Positions 46,057 to 53,865 of a stretch of 64,000 nt of DNA are shown here, piece by piece (position 1 is the first letter of the stretch; each line of letters starts with the position of its first letter). Source of the stretch: Pseudomonas frederiksbergensis (lineage in GTDB: Bacteria > Pseudomonadota > Gammaproteobacteria > Pseudomonadales > Pseudomonadaceae); NCBI RefSeq assembly GCF_003732665.1, contig NZ_MOBP01000016.1, positions 62,001 through 126,000 on the forward strand. The letters run 5' to 3'. The translations under genes were made by a program, and so were the position numbers. The notes below the pieces were generated by a model. It had not been told where the DNA came from. It searched no databases and worked only from the letters and a program-made list of their open reading frames with translations.

Positions 46057-47301
46057 ATGCCCACTCAAAATGAACGTCGTTCGTTGAATCAGCCCAGCAC
46101 CCTGGATTTCAGTTTCGGCAGCGAAGGGAACGCTACCACGCTGCTACGAGGGAACAGGGTGATCGCCCTCGCTGTGGTGAAAACCGCCGGGGTCGATCAG
46201 GGCAAAATCCTTGGTGTGTGCAGTAACGGTTCGGGTCCATTCCTGCTTTTCCGGCTCACCCGAGACGGCCTGCTGGACACCACGTTTGGAGAAGCCGGGA
46301 CGGGGTATGCCGAGGGCCGCTTCGGCGCAAGCACCGCCCTGTCGACCCCTCAAGGCCTGACCCTGTTGGATAACGGCGCCATCCTGGTGATCGGCCATGT
46401 TCGGGTTTCCTCGATCAGCGACGACTATCCCGCAGCCACCCTGTTCAATAGCAATGGCACCCCGAATCTGGTTTTTGGCCAGTTCACCTTCAGAGAACCC
46501 GCTCCCCAAGCCGGCCCCACCCCGCCCCCGAACGCTGCGCCAGCGACGGCATCCGGTGGCTTGGCGGACACGGGGAAAATCCTCTTCACGGTCAATAACA
46601 GTTCGCCTGGCCCTTATCGATATTGGGGTTTGCTGATTCAACTGACCTTGACCGGTGAGCTGGACCCCTCCCTTGACGGTCGAGGTTATATTTTCTTCAA
46701 GCACAACAACCAGAACACCTCGACTGTGGGGGTCGTCACCCAAGCCAGCGGCCGCATCATTCTGGCCGGCTCCACCACCGACCAAGGTTTTTTGGTGGGC
46801 TACACCGCTACCGGCCAGCGCGACACGTCATTCGGTGACCAGGCAGGGGTCAAAGCGTTCATCAGCGCCGACGGCCCTATCAGACTCAATGCCGTCCGGG
46901 TGCAAACCGACAATAAACCGGTCGCCGTCGGTACGATGTCCAACGGCTCCAAAGGCTGGGTTGCCCGAACACTCGACACGGGCACAGATGACAGTTCCTT
47001 TAACAACGGCAACCCCGTCATCACTGAAGTGCCCTTTGCACGACTGCATTGGACAGCGGCAGACATCGATGCAAACGGCTCGATTGTCGTGGCTGGGGAA
47101 GTCGATACACGGCTATGTATCGTCGGCCGCCTGACCGGGGACGGTCGCCCTGACACCACATTTTCTCCCTCGGGTATCAGCAACCACCGTGCCGAGCACA
47201 CACCGAACATCACAACCAGCGTGGCCGTGCAGACGCCGATGCAGATTCTTGTGGCTGGGCAAAAAAACAGCGTGCCATCTGTTAGCCGTTATCACAGCTA
47301 G
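46057..47301 (+). CDS. Delta-60 repeat protein 1
   Basis: A 414-residue protein of delta-60 repeats (a beta-propeller-type repeat of about 60 residues). Copies are seen as LDFSFGSEGN, LDTTFGEAGTG, LDPSLDGRGY, RDTSFGDQAGV and PDTTFSPSGI, each followed by strands with 'ILVIG', 'IILAG' or 'IVVAG'. There is no signal peptide or membrane helix. The ATG at 46057 has AGGAGA upstream. It is the first of three related proteins in the pyk to enoyl-CoA-hydratase gap, and carries a LuxR-type palindrome that also precedes Tc genes. Function unknown. Confidence 0.8.
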   Translation: MPTQNERRSLNQPSTLDFSFGSEGNATTLLRGNRVIALAVVKTAGVDQGKILGVCSNGSGPFLLFRLTRDGLLDTTFGEAGTGYAEGRFGASTALSTPQGLTLLDNGAILVIGHVRVSSISDDYPAATLFNSNGTPNLVFGQFTFREPAPQAGPTPPPNAAPATASGGLADTGKILFTVNNSSPGPYRYWGLLIQLTLTGELDPSLDGRGYIFFKHNNQNTSTVGVVTQASGRIILAGSTTDQGFLVGYTATGQRDTSFGDQAGVKAFISADGPIRLNAVRVQTDNKPVAVGTMSNGSKGWVARTLDTGTDDSSFNNGNPVITEVPFARLHWTAADIDANGSIVVAGEVDTRLCIVGRLTGDGRPDTTFSPSGISNHRAEHTPNITTSVAVQTPMQILVAGQKNSVPSVSRYHS

Positions 47302-47379
47302 CGCTCAATCAACACTGAGTTTGATTAATTGCCACCTTCCATTCGGGGTACGCCGAGTACCAGCCCCAGGAGCACAGCG

Positions 47380-48705
47380 ATGAAGACTCGTACACTCGAT
47401 AACGCCGGAACGCTTGATCAAGAATTCGGGACCAACGGGATCGTTTCAATCAGCATCCCTGGCTACCCTTCGTCCTACATCACAAGTGTGGGCATCGGTC
47501 CTGACAAGAAAACCTACTTCGCAGGCACCGGTGAAGGAGGTGTCGGGCCCCGCTCCGTTTATTTTCTTGGCCGATTGAATGACGATGGCAAGGTCGACAC
47601 TACGTTCGGTACAGCAGGCCTGACCATCGGGCTGCCTCCCGGCGCCAGTCTGATGAGTGTTCACTCATCCGCGTTCCAGGCAGACGGCAGCCTCGTGCTG
47701 TTTGGCAATGCTACCGGTATGGAATATCTAAACGCGCCGTTTTTGGCCCGCTATAACGCCGATGGAAAACTGGATACACGCTTCGGCACCGATGGCCATT
47801 GCTTACTAATTATTGATCTGTCACCACCTGCGCAAGTGACTTCAACCGCCGCAGCGCCACTTGGCACCGACCATGACCGATGGTCATCATCGGCCAGCGA
47901 CAACGCCGCAGGGGCTCAAGGCGTGGTCATATTGCCAGACGGAAAAATACTGGCCTTCAAGCATCACTCATTTAATCTTCGGCAAGGTCATGGCCTTATT
48001 ATTCGGCTCACACAGGATGGAGCGCTGGATACCACGTTCAACCAAATCGGTTACATCGCCGTTATCCACCCTGACTATCTACTTCACAGCACCGTATTGA
48101 GAAATCTCATGGTACAGGCCGATGGCAAGTATCTGGGGTGTGGGAATGTGAACGGCGGCACGCATCCTCCTGCAATGATGTTCGTGCGCTACGACTCTAC
48201 GGGCTTACCAGACCTGTCCTTCGGCGGCGAAAGCGGTTTCGTCACCATTTACGGCGCTCAACAGTCCGCGATCGAAAGGATGCTCCAGCAACCCAACCAG
48301 CGGATTTTGGGGATCGGCAATACCTACGTGCCCCCCGTCAAAGGCCTGATGAGCAGCATCGAACACGATGGCAGCCCTAACATTCAGTTCAACAGAGGCG
48401 AAGTCTTCTACACCGAACTCGAGCCCAACGCCGTGACCCGCTGGGAAGGTGCAGCCCTGCAGAAAAACGGAAGAATCGTCGTGGCGGGAGGCGTAGGTCA
48501 GCCTAATGGTGAGGTCGATATTGTTGTGGCCCGATTTATTGATGCCAGGTTTGATTCAGACTTCAATGACGGCCAGGGCTGGGTGCGCACACATCTGGCA
48601 AGTGGTACGCACTTCGCCACGGGATTGACGTTGCAGGAGGATGGAAAAATTGTGGTGTGTGCCAGAACCCCTGCTCAAGGCGTGATATTGCGCTACCACG
48701 CCTGA
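47380..48705 (+). CDS. Delta-60 repeat protein 2
   Basis: A 441-residue paralogue of the neighbouring proteins. Delta-60 signatures: LDQEFGTNGI, VDTTFGTAGL, LDTRFGTDGH, LDTTFNQIGY, PDLSFGGESGF, and the variant PNIQFNRGE that it shares with protein 3. No signal peptide is seen. The ATG at 47380 follows CCAGGAGCACAGCG. It starts 78 bases after gene 1 with no terminator or palindrome between, so the two are probably one transcript, ended by the hairpin at 48741. Base composition is lower in GC than the flanking core genes. Confidence 0.8.
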   Translation: MKTRTLDNAGTLDQEFGTNGIVSISIPGYPSSYITSVGIGPDKKTYFAGTGEGGVGPRSVYFLGRLNDDGKVDTTFGTAGLTIGLPPGASLMSVHSSAFQADGSLVLFGNATGMEYLNAPFLARYNADGKLDTRFGTDGHCLLIIDLSPPAQVTSTAAAPLGTDHDRWSSSASDNAAGAQGVVILPDGKILAFKHHSFNLRQGHGLIIRLTQDGALDTTFNQIGYIAVIHPDYLLHSTVLRNLMVQADGKYLGCGNVNGGTHPPAMMFVRYDSTGLPDLSFGGESGFVTIYGAQQSAIERMLQQPNQRILGIGNTYVPPVKGLMSSIEHDGSPNIQFNRGEVFYTELEPNAVTRWEGAALQKNGRIVVAGGVGQPNGEVDIVVARFIDARFDSDFNDGQGWVRTHLASGTHFATGLTLQEDGKIVVCARTPAQGVILRYHA

Positions 48706-48740
48706 CGTTTTGGCTGGAGGAATGACACGTTGAAAAATAA

Positions 48741-48770
48741 AGCCCTGCCCTGTGAATGGCGGGGCTTTTT
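48741..48770 (+). terminator. Terminator of the delta-60 gene 1-2 unit
   Basis: AGCCCTGCC pairs with GGCGGGGCT (one G-T pair), followed by five T. It resembles the pyk terminator, including the AAAAATAAA before it. Confidence 0.85.
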
Positions 48771-48808
48771 GCTTTCTGGTCCGGGGGATGTGGTGTCTGG
48801 GCTGACGC

Positions 48809-48896
48809 CTTCGCGGGCAAGCCTCGCTCCTACGGGGTTTTGTGCACATTTTGTGTCAGACACAAAACCCTGTAGGAGCGAGGCTTGCCCGCGAAG
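48809..48896. repeat. REP/REPIN hairpin (cgggcaagcctcgctcctac type)
   Basis: Arms CTTCGCGGGCAAGCCTCGCT and its complement, with extra inner pairing TTTTGTG/CACAAAA, lie between delta-60 genes 2 and 3. Confidence 0.85.
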
Positions 48897-48982
48897 AGGC
48901 CCGCCCAATCACCACAAGACATCACTGAGAGGCTTTCCAACCCTCAGATGACTTCCAGAGGGAGCTTTACCACTCGTCGGAA

Positions 48983-48998
48983 CTGTTATTTCTAACAG
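48983..48998 (+). promoter_or_regulatory. LuxR-box-like palindrome upstream of delta-60 gene 3
   Basis: CTGTTATTTCTAACAG is a palindrome of the same CT-N12-AG layout, with C to T changed symmetrically in both arms. Its centre is 69 bases before the ATG at 49060. Confidence 0.5.
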
Positions 48999-49059
48999 CT
49001 ATTTCGCGCTGTTTTTTCAAGCGAGCATGCCCTTTCTCACCCGGCTAAGGAGAACACTC

Positions 49060-50373
49060 ATGAGCGCCCCCATTCACTTTCCCAGCACACTTGGCAAGCT
49101 TGATCCGACCTTCGGCGATAGCGGACAACTCTCACTCCCATGGCCTGAGGGAGGGGCCTTTTATCAAGAAAACATGGCAGTCGACGCCCAGGGTAATTTG
49201 TTGATTTGTGGTCAAGCGACACAAAGGGGAGGTGAACTGCTGTACGCCTGTTTACGCCTGAAACCAGACGGTGAACTCGACAAAAGCTTTGGGGTGAACG
49301 GGTTCGCCATGGGCGTTTACGACTACGACAAGAACCCGCACAGCGAATCCGGCGCTCAAAACATCATCGTGTTACCCGACGGCAAAATTCTACTGGGTGG
49401 CATCAACTATCGAGCGGACCCTCTGAGCGACCACGGCATGGCTCGTTTAAATGCCGATGGCTCCCTGGACCACAGCTTCGGCATCAATGGCACAGTCCAG
49501 ATAGACCGCCCCTATCTCTCAAACGCACAAGCAACCGTCCGGCATCTCCCACGCCATAGAGAAACTCGGAACTTACCCGACTGGTTCGGGGGCAGGAACA
49601 TGTGCGTCCTGGATGACGGCAGAATCGTGATGCTTATGGAGTTCACCCTGTCGTTGCCCGTCGTCTACGGGCTGGTGTGTGTCAGGCCCAATGGCAAACT
49701 CGATAGCGGGTTTGGTGATGCCGGGTATGCACAGATCGCCAATGATCCGCTTCTATGGGTGAGATACCACAGCGTCATTGCAGCAGAAGACGGCAAAATT
49801 GCGGTGTGCGGCTATGGCGATAATGACAACGGCTACCGGACGAGCGCAATACTGCTTAAATTCACTGGCAAAGGTGTGCCGGACCAGGGCTTTGCCGATA
49901 AAGGCGTCCTGTTATTCCCGAAAAATAATCCAACTGCCTTCAACCAGTTTTATGGCATTGCCGTGCAACCCAACAAGCGCTTGTTGGTGTGTGGCACGAT
50001 TGGCAGCAATGACAGTTCCAGAAAAAATGAAGCCCTGCTGATGAGTTTTGAACCTGACGGCTCACCGAATATTCAGTTCAACAGAGGTCAACCGTTGGCC
50101 GCCATCATCGACGGCGCCGACTCGGTCTGGTCAGCCGCGATGGTTGTCCAGCCCGAAGCCAAGATTATGCTCATAGGGTTTTCGACGGATCAGCAATTCA
50201 CCTTCACTCGTGTCTTGAGCGACGGGATACCTGACAAAAAATTCGCTAAGGGTCACGCGGCCACACACTATCCCGTCGTTCATTACAGATGGTACTCAGC
50301 TCCTGCGCAGTTTCATGGCAATCGGATCTATTTCATGTACCAGGCCCAACTGTATTGTGGATTGATTGACTGA
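49060..50373 (+). CDS. Delta-60 repeat protein 3
   Basis: A 437-residue delta-60 repeat protein, with LDPTFGDSGQL, LDKSFGVNGF, LDHSFGINGT, LDSGFGDAGYA, PDQGFADKGV and PNIQFNRGQ. Strand text such as IIVLPDGKILLGG and IAVCGYGDN follows each. No signal peptide or membrane helix. The ATG at 49060 follows AAGGAGA. It has its own upstream palindrome and its own terminator, so it is a separate transcript from genes 1-2. It shares more text with protein 2 than with protein 1 (the PNIQFNRG motif). Function unknown; a binding propeller is likely from the fold. Confidence 0.8.
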   Translation: MSAPIHFPSTLGKLDPTFGDSGQLSLPWPEGGAFYQENMAVDAQGNLLICGQATQRGGELLYACLRLKPDGELDKSFGVNGFAMGVYDYDKNPHSESGAQNIIVLPDGKILLGGINYRADPLSDHGMARLNADGSLDHSFGINGTVQIDRPYLSNAQATVRHLPRHRETRNLPDWFGGRNMCVLDDGRIVMLMEFTLSLPVVYGLVCVRPNGKLDSGFGDAGYAQIANDPLLWVRYHSVIAAEDGKIAVCGYGDNDNGYRTSAILLKFTGKGVPDQGFADKGVLLFPKNNPTAFNQFYGIAVQPNKRLLVCGTIGSNDSSRKNEALLMSFEPDGSPNIQFNRGQPLAAIIDGADSVWSAAMVVQPEAKIMLIGFSTDQQFTFTRVLSDGIPDKKFAKGHAATHYPVVHYRWYSAPAQFHGNRIYFMYQAQLYCGLID

Positions 50374-50403
50374 ATCACCGTTGACTGACGCCTGAAAAAC
50401 AAA

Positions 50404-50433
50404 AGCCCCGCCATGTGAATGACGGGGCTTTTT
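50404..50433 (+). terminator. Terminator of delta-60 gene 3, possibly bidirectional
   Basis: AGCCCCG pairs with CGGGGCT, then TTTTT; upstream A-rich bases make it usable from the minus strand for the enoyl-CoA hydratase gene. It is the third near-copy of the pyk terminator. Confidence 0.88.
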
Positions 50434-50469
50434 GCTTTTGATCCAGGACAAGTGCTGTTTGGGCTGACG

Positions 50470-50523
50470 CCTTCGCGGGCAGGCTCGCTCCTACAGGGAT
50501 GTGGGAGCGGGCTTGCTCGCGAA
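50470..50523. repeat. Hybrid REP hairpin made of two subfamilies
   Basis: The left arm (CTTCGCGGGCAGGCTCGCTC then CTACAGG) is like the 'ctcctac' family, whereas the right arm (GTGGGAGCGGGCTTGCTCGC) is of the 'cccac' family, with almost no loop between. Confidence 0.7.
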
Positions 50524-50548
50524 GAGGCCCGCGCAATCACCACAAGAC

Positions 50549-51298
50549 TCAACGCCGATTGATAAACCCCGACAACGCCGCCAGCGCTTCCGGCGAACGC
50601 AGCCGCTGAGTGAACAGCGCTCCCTCTTCTTCGATCACCTTACGAACCAATTCCCGGTCCGGTGCTTTCATCAATTGTTTGCTGATACGCACGGCCTCGG
50701 TGGGCAGCGTTTCAAACTTCAACGCCATCTCCCGCGCCTTGGCCAACGCCGCTTCGCCGCTGCCCAACGCCTCGGTGGCAATGCCCCACGCCGCCGCTTG
50801 CTCACCACTGAAACCTTCGCCCAGCAGCAACAATTCCGCCGCTTTGGCGTGGCCGAGCAAACGCGGGAGGATCAGGCTGGAGCCGAATTCCGGGCATAAC
50901 CCGAGGTTGACGAACGGCATGCGCAATCGTGCATCGCGGCTGATGTAGACCAGATCGCAATGCAGCAACAACGTGGTGCCAATCCCCACCGCTGCCCCGG
51001 CCACGGCGGCGATCACCGGTTTGCGGCAGTCGAGCAGGCTGAGCATGAAGTGGAAAACAGGGCTGTCGAGGCTGCTCGGTGGTTGCTGGAGGAAGTCGGC
51101 GATGTCGTTGCCGGCGGTGAAGCAGTCGGCGGACCCGGTGATCAACACGGCATTGATTTCAGGATCTTGGTCGGCATCGCTCAGGGCCTTGGCCAGTTGC
51201 GCGTACATGGCGCGGGTCAGGGCGTTTTTCTTGTCGGGGCGGTTGAGGCGCAGGGTCAGCAGACCGCGTTCGCGTTCAATCTGGATGGCATCGGTCAT
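50549..51298 (-). CDS. Enoyl-CoA hydratase/isomerase family protein
   Basis: A 249-residue crotonase-fold protein. The CoA-binding and oxyanion-hole segments are present: LNRPDKKNALTRAMY, then FTAGNDIADF and AAVAGAAVGIGTTLLLHCDLVY. In place of the two catalytic Glu of classical hydratases, the second active-site region reads FVNLGLCPEFGSSLILPRLLG, with a single Glu, so it may be an isomerase or a hydratase with narrow scope. The ATG at 51298 starts MTDAIQIERERG. It follows the ferredoxin-reductase gene on the same strand by 31 bases, in what looks like a conserved Pseudomonas gene order next to pyk. Confidence 0.88.
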   Translation of the reverse strand: MTDAIQIERERGLLTLRLNRPDKKNALTRAMYAQLAKALSDADQDPEINAVLITGSADCFTAGNDIADFLQQPPSSLDSPVFHFMLSLLDCRKPVIAAVAGAAVGIGTTLLLHCDLVYISRDARLRMPFVNLGLCPEFGSSLILPRLLGHAKAAELLLLGEGFSGEQAAAWGIATEALGSGEAALAKAREMALKFETLPTEAVRISKQLMKAPDRELVRKVIEEEGALFTQRLRSPEALAALSGFINRR

Positions 51299-51329
51299 GG
51301 CGGGTCTCGCGTCGTTATACGATCAGCGC

Positions 51330-52265
51330 TCAACCACGGGGCAGGAATACGTCGGCCAGCAGTTGATTACGCGGCAGTCCCGCCAGGTACAAGCGCCGGG
51401 CAAAGGCGTCGACGCTGTCGGGGCCACCGCAGAGTAAGGCCAGGGTTTGCCGGGAGACAAGCCGCAGTTGCGCCAACGCCTGGGGCAACTCGGCCGGGGT
51501 CCAGAGTTCGACCGTGAGGTTTTCGCGGCCGGCGGCCATGGCTTGCAGGGGTTTGGCCAGGTAGTGCTCGTCGGCGTCATGGGCCAGGTGAATGACGCGG
51601 ATGGCGCCCTGGTGATCCTGGCGCAACGCCTCGCGCAACACACCGAACAATGGCCCCAAACCGGTGCCGGCGGCCAACAGCCACAGCGGTCGGGTATGCC
51701 AGTCCGCGTCGTAATGCAGGGCGCCGCCGCGCAGTTCGCCGAGGCGCAGGGTGTCACCGATCTGCAATTGGCGCGCTGTGTCGCTGAATTCCCCGGGCTG
51801 GCGGCAATCGAGGTGGAATTCCAGAAAACGATCTTCTTCCGGCAGGCTGGCCAGGGAATACGGCCGCGCCACGTTGCCGGCCCACAACACCAAGTGCTGA
51901 CCGGCGCTGTAGCGCAATGGGCGTTGTGTGATCAGGCGCAAGCGCAAGACATGGGCGCTGAGCCAATCGACGGCGGCGACTTCGGCCGGGCGACCGTCCT
52001 GTAGCGGGTCGAAGGTGTGCACCTGCAAGTCCTCGACCACCGCACACTGACAGGCCAGGCGCCAGCCTTGCTGACGCTGTTCGGCGCTCAAGGCATCGGG
52101 ACGGCTGTCGCTGGGCAACCCTTGCACGCATTGAACGAGGCACGCATGGCAACTGCCGGCGCGGCAGCTGTAAGGCACCGACACGCCGTTTTGATTCAGG
52201 GCATCGAGCAGGTTGCTGCCCGCCGCCACCGACCAATGGCGTTCGCCAACGCGCAACTCAGGCAT
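51330..52265 (-). CDS. 2Fe-2S/FAD oxidoreductase (ferredoxin-NAD(P)H reductase type)
   Basis: A 311-residue electron-transfer protein. The N-terminal plant-type ferredoxin domain has Cys34, Cys39, Cys42 and Cys72 (YSCRAGSCHACL and LACQC). The FAD domain has RPYSLASLPEE, and the NAD domain has LLAAGTGLGPLFGVLREAL and ALLCGGPDSVDAF. The order is as in CDP-6-deoxyglucoseen reductase-like and phenol hydroxylase reductase-like proteins; its partner is unknown. The ATG at 52265 overlaps the stop of the GGDEF gene by eight bases (ATGCCTGA), so translation is coupled. Confidence 0.88.
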   Translation of the reverse strand: MPELRVGERHWSVAAGSNLLDALNQNGVSVPYSCRAGSCHACLVQCVQGLPSDSRPDALSAEQRQQGWRLACQCAVVEDLQVHTFDPLQDGRPAEVAAVDWLSAHVLRLRLITQRPLRYSAGQHLVLWAGNVARPYSLASLPEEDRFLEFHLDCRQPGEFSDTARQLQIGDTLRLGELRGGALHYDADWHTRPLWLLAAGTGLGPLFGVLREALRQDHQGAIRVIHLAHDADEHYLAKPLQAMAAGRENLTVELWTPAELPQALAQLRLVSRQTLALLCGGPDSVDAFARRLYLAGLPRNQLLADVFLPRG

Positions 52266-53379
52266 CGACGTTCTCCCACGCCGCCGCGCACCGATTGCGG
52301 CCGTCACGCTTGGCGCGGTACAGCGCCTGGTCGGCCCGTTGCAAGGCGTCGTCGAGGTCGTCGCCCAGTTCCAGCAAGGTCATGCCGGCGCTCAGGCTGA
52401 GGTTGCTCACGCTCAGGCCGAACAGCTCGACATCCGTGAAGGCGATGCGCAGGCGCTCACAGCACGAGGTCAGGCGTTCGGCATCGCAATCGGGCAGCAA
52501 CACCACGAATTCTTCGCCACCGTATCGGGCCAGCACATCACCGTCGCGCAGGCACGCCGTGGCTACCCCGGCGAAGGCTTGCAGCACCTGATCGCCGGCG
52601 GCGTGGCCGTGTACGTCGTTGATGCGTTTGAAGTGGTCGAGGTCGATCAGCGCCAGACCGTGGACCACGCCAGCGTCCATGGCGTTGAGCTCGCGGGAGG
52701 CCAGGCGCAGGAAGTGGCGGCGATTGAACAGCCCGGTGAGTTCGTCGGTGGCCACCAGGTCTTCGAGCTGGCGCATCATCCCGCGCAGAGTGTCTTGATG
52801 CGCCTGCAAGGCGAAGCGGCGTTGGCGCATGAGTTGGCGCGAGGCCTGGACGTAACGGGCGTAGAGCACCAGCCACACCAGCACGATAAACAGCACGCAC
52901 ACTTGCAACAGCGCCAGGGCCGGGTCGGCCAACTGGAAGTGGTAGCCCTCCCACAGCGTGATCGCGCTGAAGCTGAAGAACACCAGCAGCGCACACCGCA
53001 CAAAGGCCCGGCGCGAGAGGTGGAACAGGCCGAACAGCAAAATCAGGATATAGAACACCAGGAACGCGCCACGGGCTTCGTCCAGGTGAAAGATCAGCCA
53101 GGTTTGCCAGCCCAGGCCCAGCAATACCTGGACTTCGGTCAGGCTCGGGTCGGCGAAGCGCAGGTTGCAGCCGCTGTAGAACACCGCGAACAGCGCCGCT
53201 TGAGTGATGACCACCAACGCACTGCCAATCGCCACGCTGGCCAGGGGCGCCGCGTAGTGACCGGTGAAAAACGCCAGCCACAGCAGCAGCAATGCCAGGG
53301 CATAGGTGCCGGCCGCGAGGGCAAAACGTTTAAGCAACAGGCGCTGGATGGCGTTATGGGTCAATCGTTGACTCACCAA
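52258..53379 (-). CDS. Membrane diguanylate cyclase (GGDEF), SadC-like position
   Basis: A 373-residue inner-membrane enzyme that makes cyclic di-GMP from two GTP. About six hydrophobic helices fill residues 15-185; a short coiled coil follows; then the GGDEF domain with DELTGLFNRRHF, the active-site RYGGEEFVVLLPD and the product-inhibition I-site RDGD five residues before GGEEF. All catalytic features are intact. The first codon is TTG at 53379, next to GTG, and no good ribosome binding site is seen, so the exact start is uncertain. I recall the Pseudomonas aeruginosa gene at this position (between a ferredoxin reductase and fumarase) being sadC, a regulator of surface attachment; the match is by position, so the symbol is left blank. 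Confidence 0.88.
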   Translation of the reverse strand: MVSQRLTHNAIQRLLLKRFALAAGTYALALLLLWLAFFTGHYAAPLASVAIGSALVVITQAALFAVFYSGCNLRFADPSLTEVQVLLGLGWQTWLIFHLDEARGAFLVFYILILLFGLFHLSRRAFVRCALLVFFSFSAITLWEGYHFQLADPALALLQVCVLFIVLVWLVLYARYVQASRQLMRQRRFALQAHQDTLRGMMRQLEDLVATDELTGLFNRRHFLRLASRELNAMDAGVVHGLALIDLDHFKRINDVHGHAAGDQVLQAFAGVATACLRDGDVLARYGGEEFVVLLPDCDAERLTSCCERLRIAFTDVELFGLSVSNLSLSAGMTLLELGDDLDDALQRADQALYRAKRDGRNRCAAAWENVDA

Positions 53380-53526
53380 GGAAGAAGTGGCTGAAAGAGC
53401 GTCCTACTCTACAGGCCGATTGCCACTTTAGTGGCGCGACCGATAAATGACCATTCAATTTTCAGGGCAGAAAACTGGCGTCAAAAGCATGGCCCGCTTG
53501 ACTCATGTTTATGGGCATAACCGCTT

Positions 53527-53622
53527 CTGTGGCGAGGGAGCTTGCTCCCGCTGGGCTGCGAAGCGGCCCCAAAAAATCGGGAGCGCTTCGCACTCCAGCG
53601 GGAGCAAGCTCCCTCGCCACAG
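53527..53622. repeat. REP hairpin (tgtggcgagggagcttgctc type)
   Basis: Arms CTGTGGCGAGGGAGCTTGCT and its complement frame a loop with further internal pairing (GAAGCG/CGCTTC). It lies in the 486-base gap between the divergent GGDEF and fumarase genes. Confidence 0.85.
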
Positions 53623-53719
53623 GTCAGCTCCGACCAAAAGCCAATGTGTACCCGCCACCGAGCCGCGTTATACTGCCGCGCCTTTTTAGCGTCGCGCCAG
53701 CAGCCCCGGCGTGCCACGA

Positions 53720-53829
53720 CTCTTCGAGTCAGCTTCAAGTTGCAAGCTTAAAGCGGCAAGTCCAAAGCAGTACACATACTGCTCTCACTTGTCGCTTGCA
53801 GCTCAACGCTTGAAGCTGGCTCGAAGAGC
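53720..53829. repeat. Long inverted repeat upstream of fumarase (cttgaagct type)
   Basis: CTCTTCGAGTCAGCTTCAAG at the left and its near-complement CTTGAAGCTGGCTCGAAGAG at the right end form arms of about 40 bases with scattered mismatches. It ends 36 bases before the fumarase start. Confidence 0.75.
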
Positions 53830-53865
53830 TATTGAATGTTCCCGTCTTTTAGAGGAGCGCGACTC

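Noticed and set aside
47302..47379. LuxR-type palindrome before delta-60 gene 2
   Set aside because: The gap contains only a weak AATCAA/TTTGATT-like pair, not CTGTNA-N4-TNACAG; the gene is better explained as co-transcribed with gene 1.
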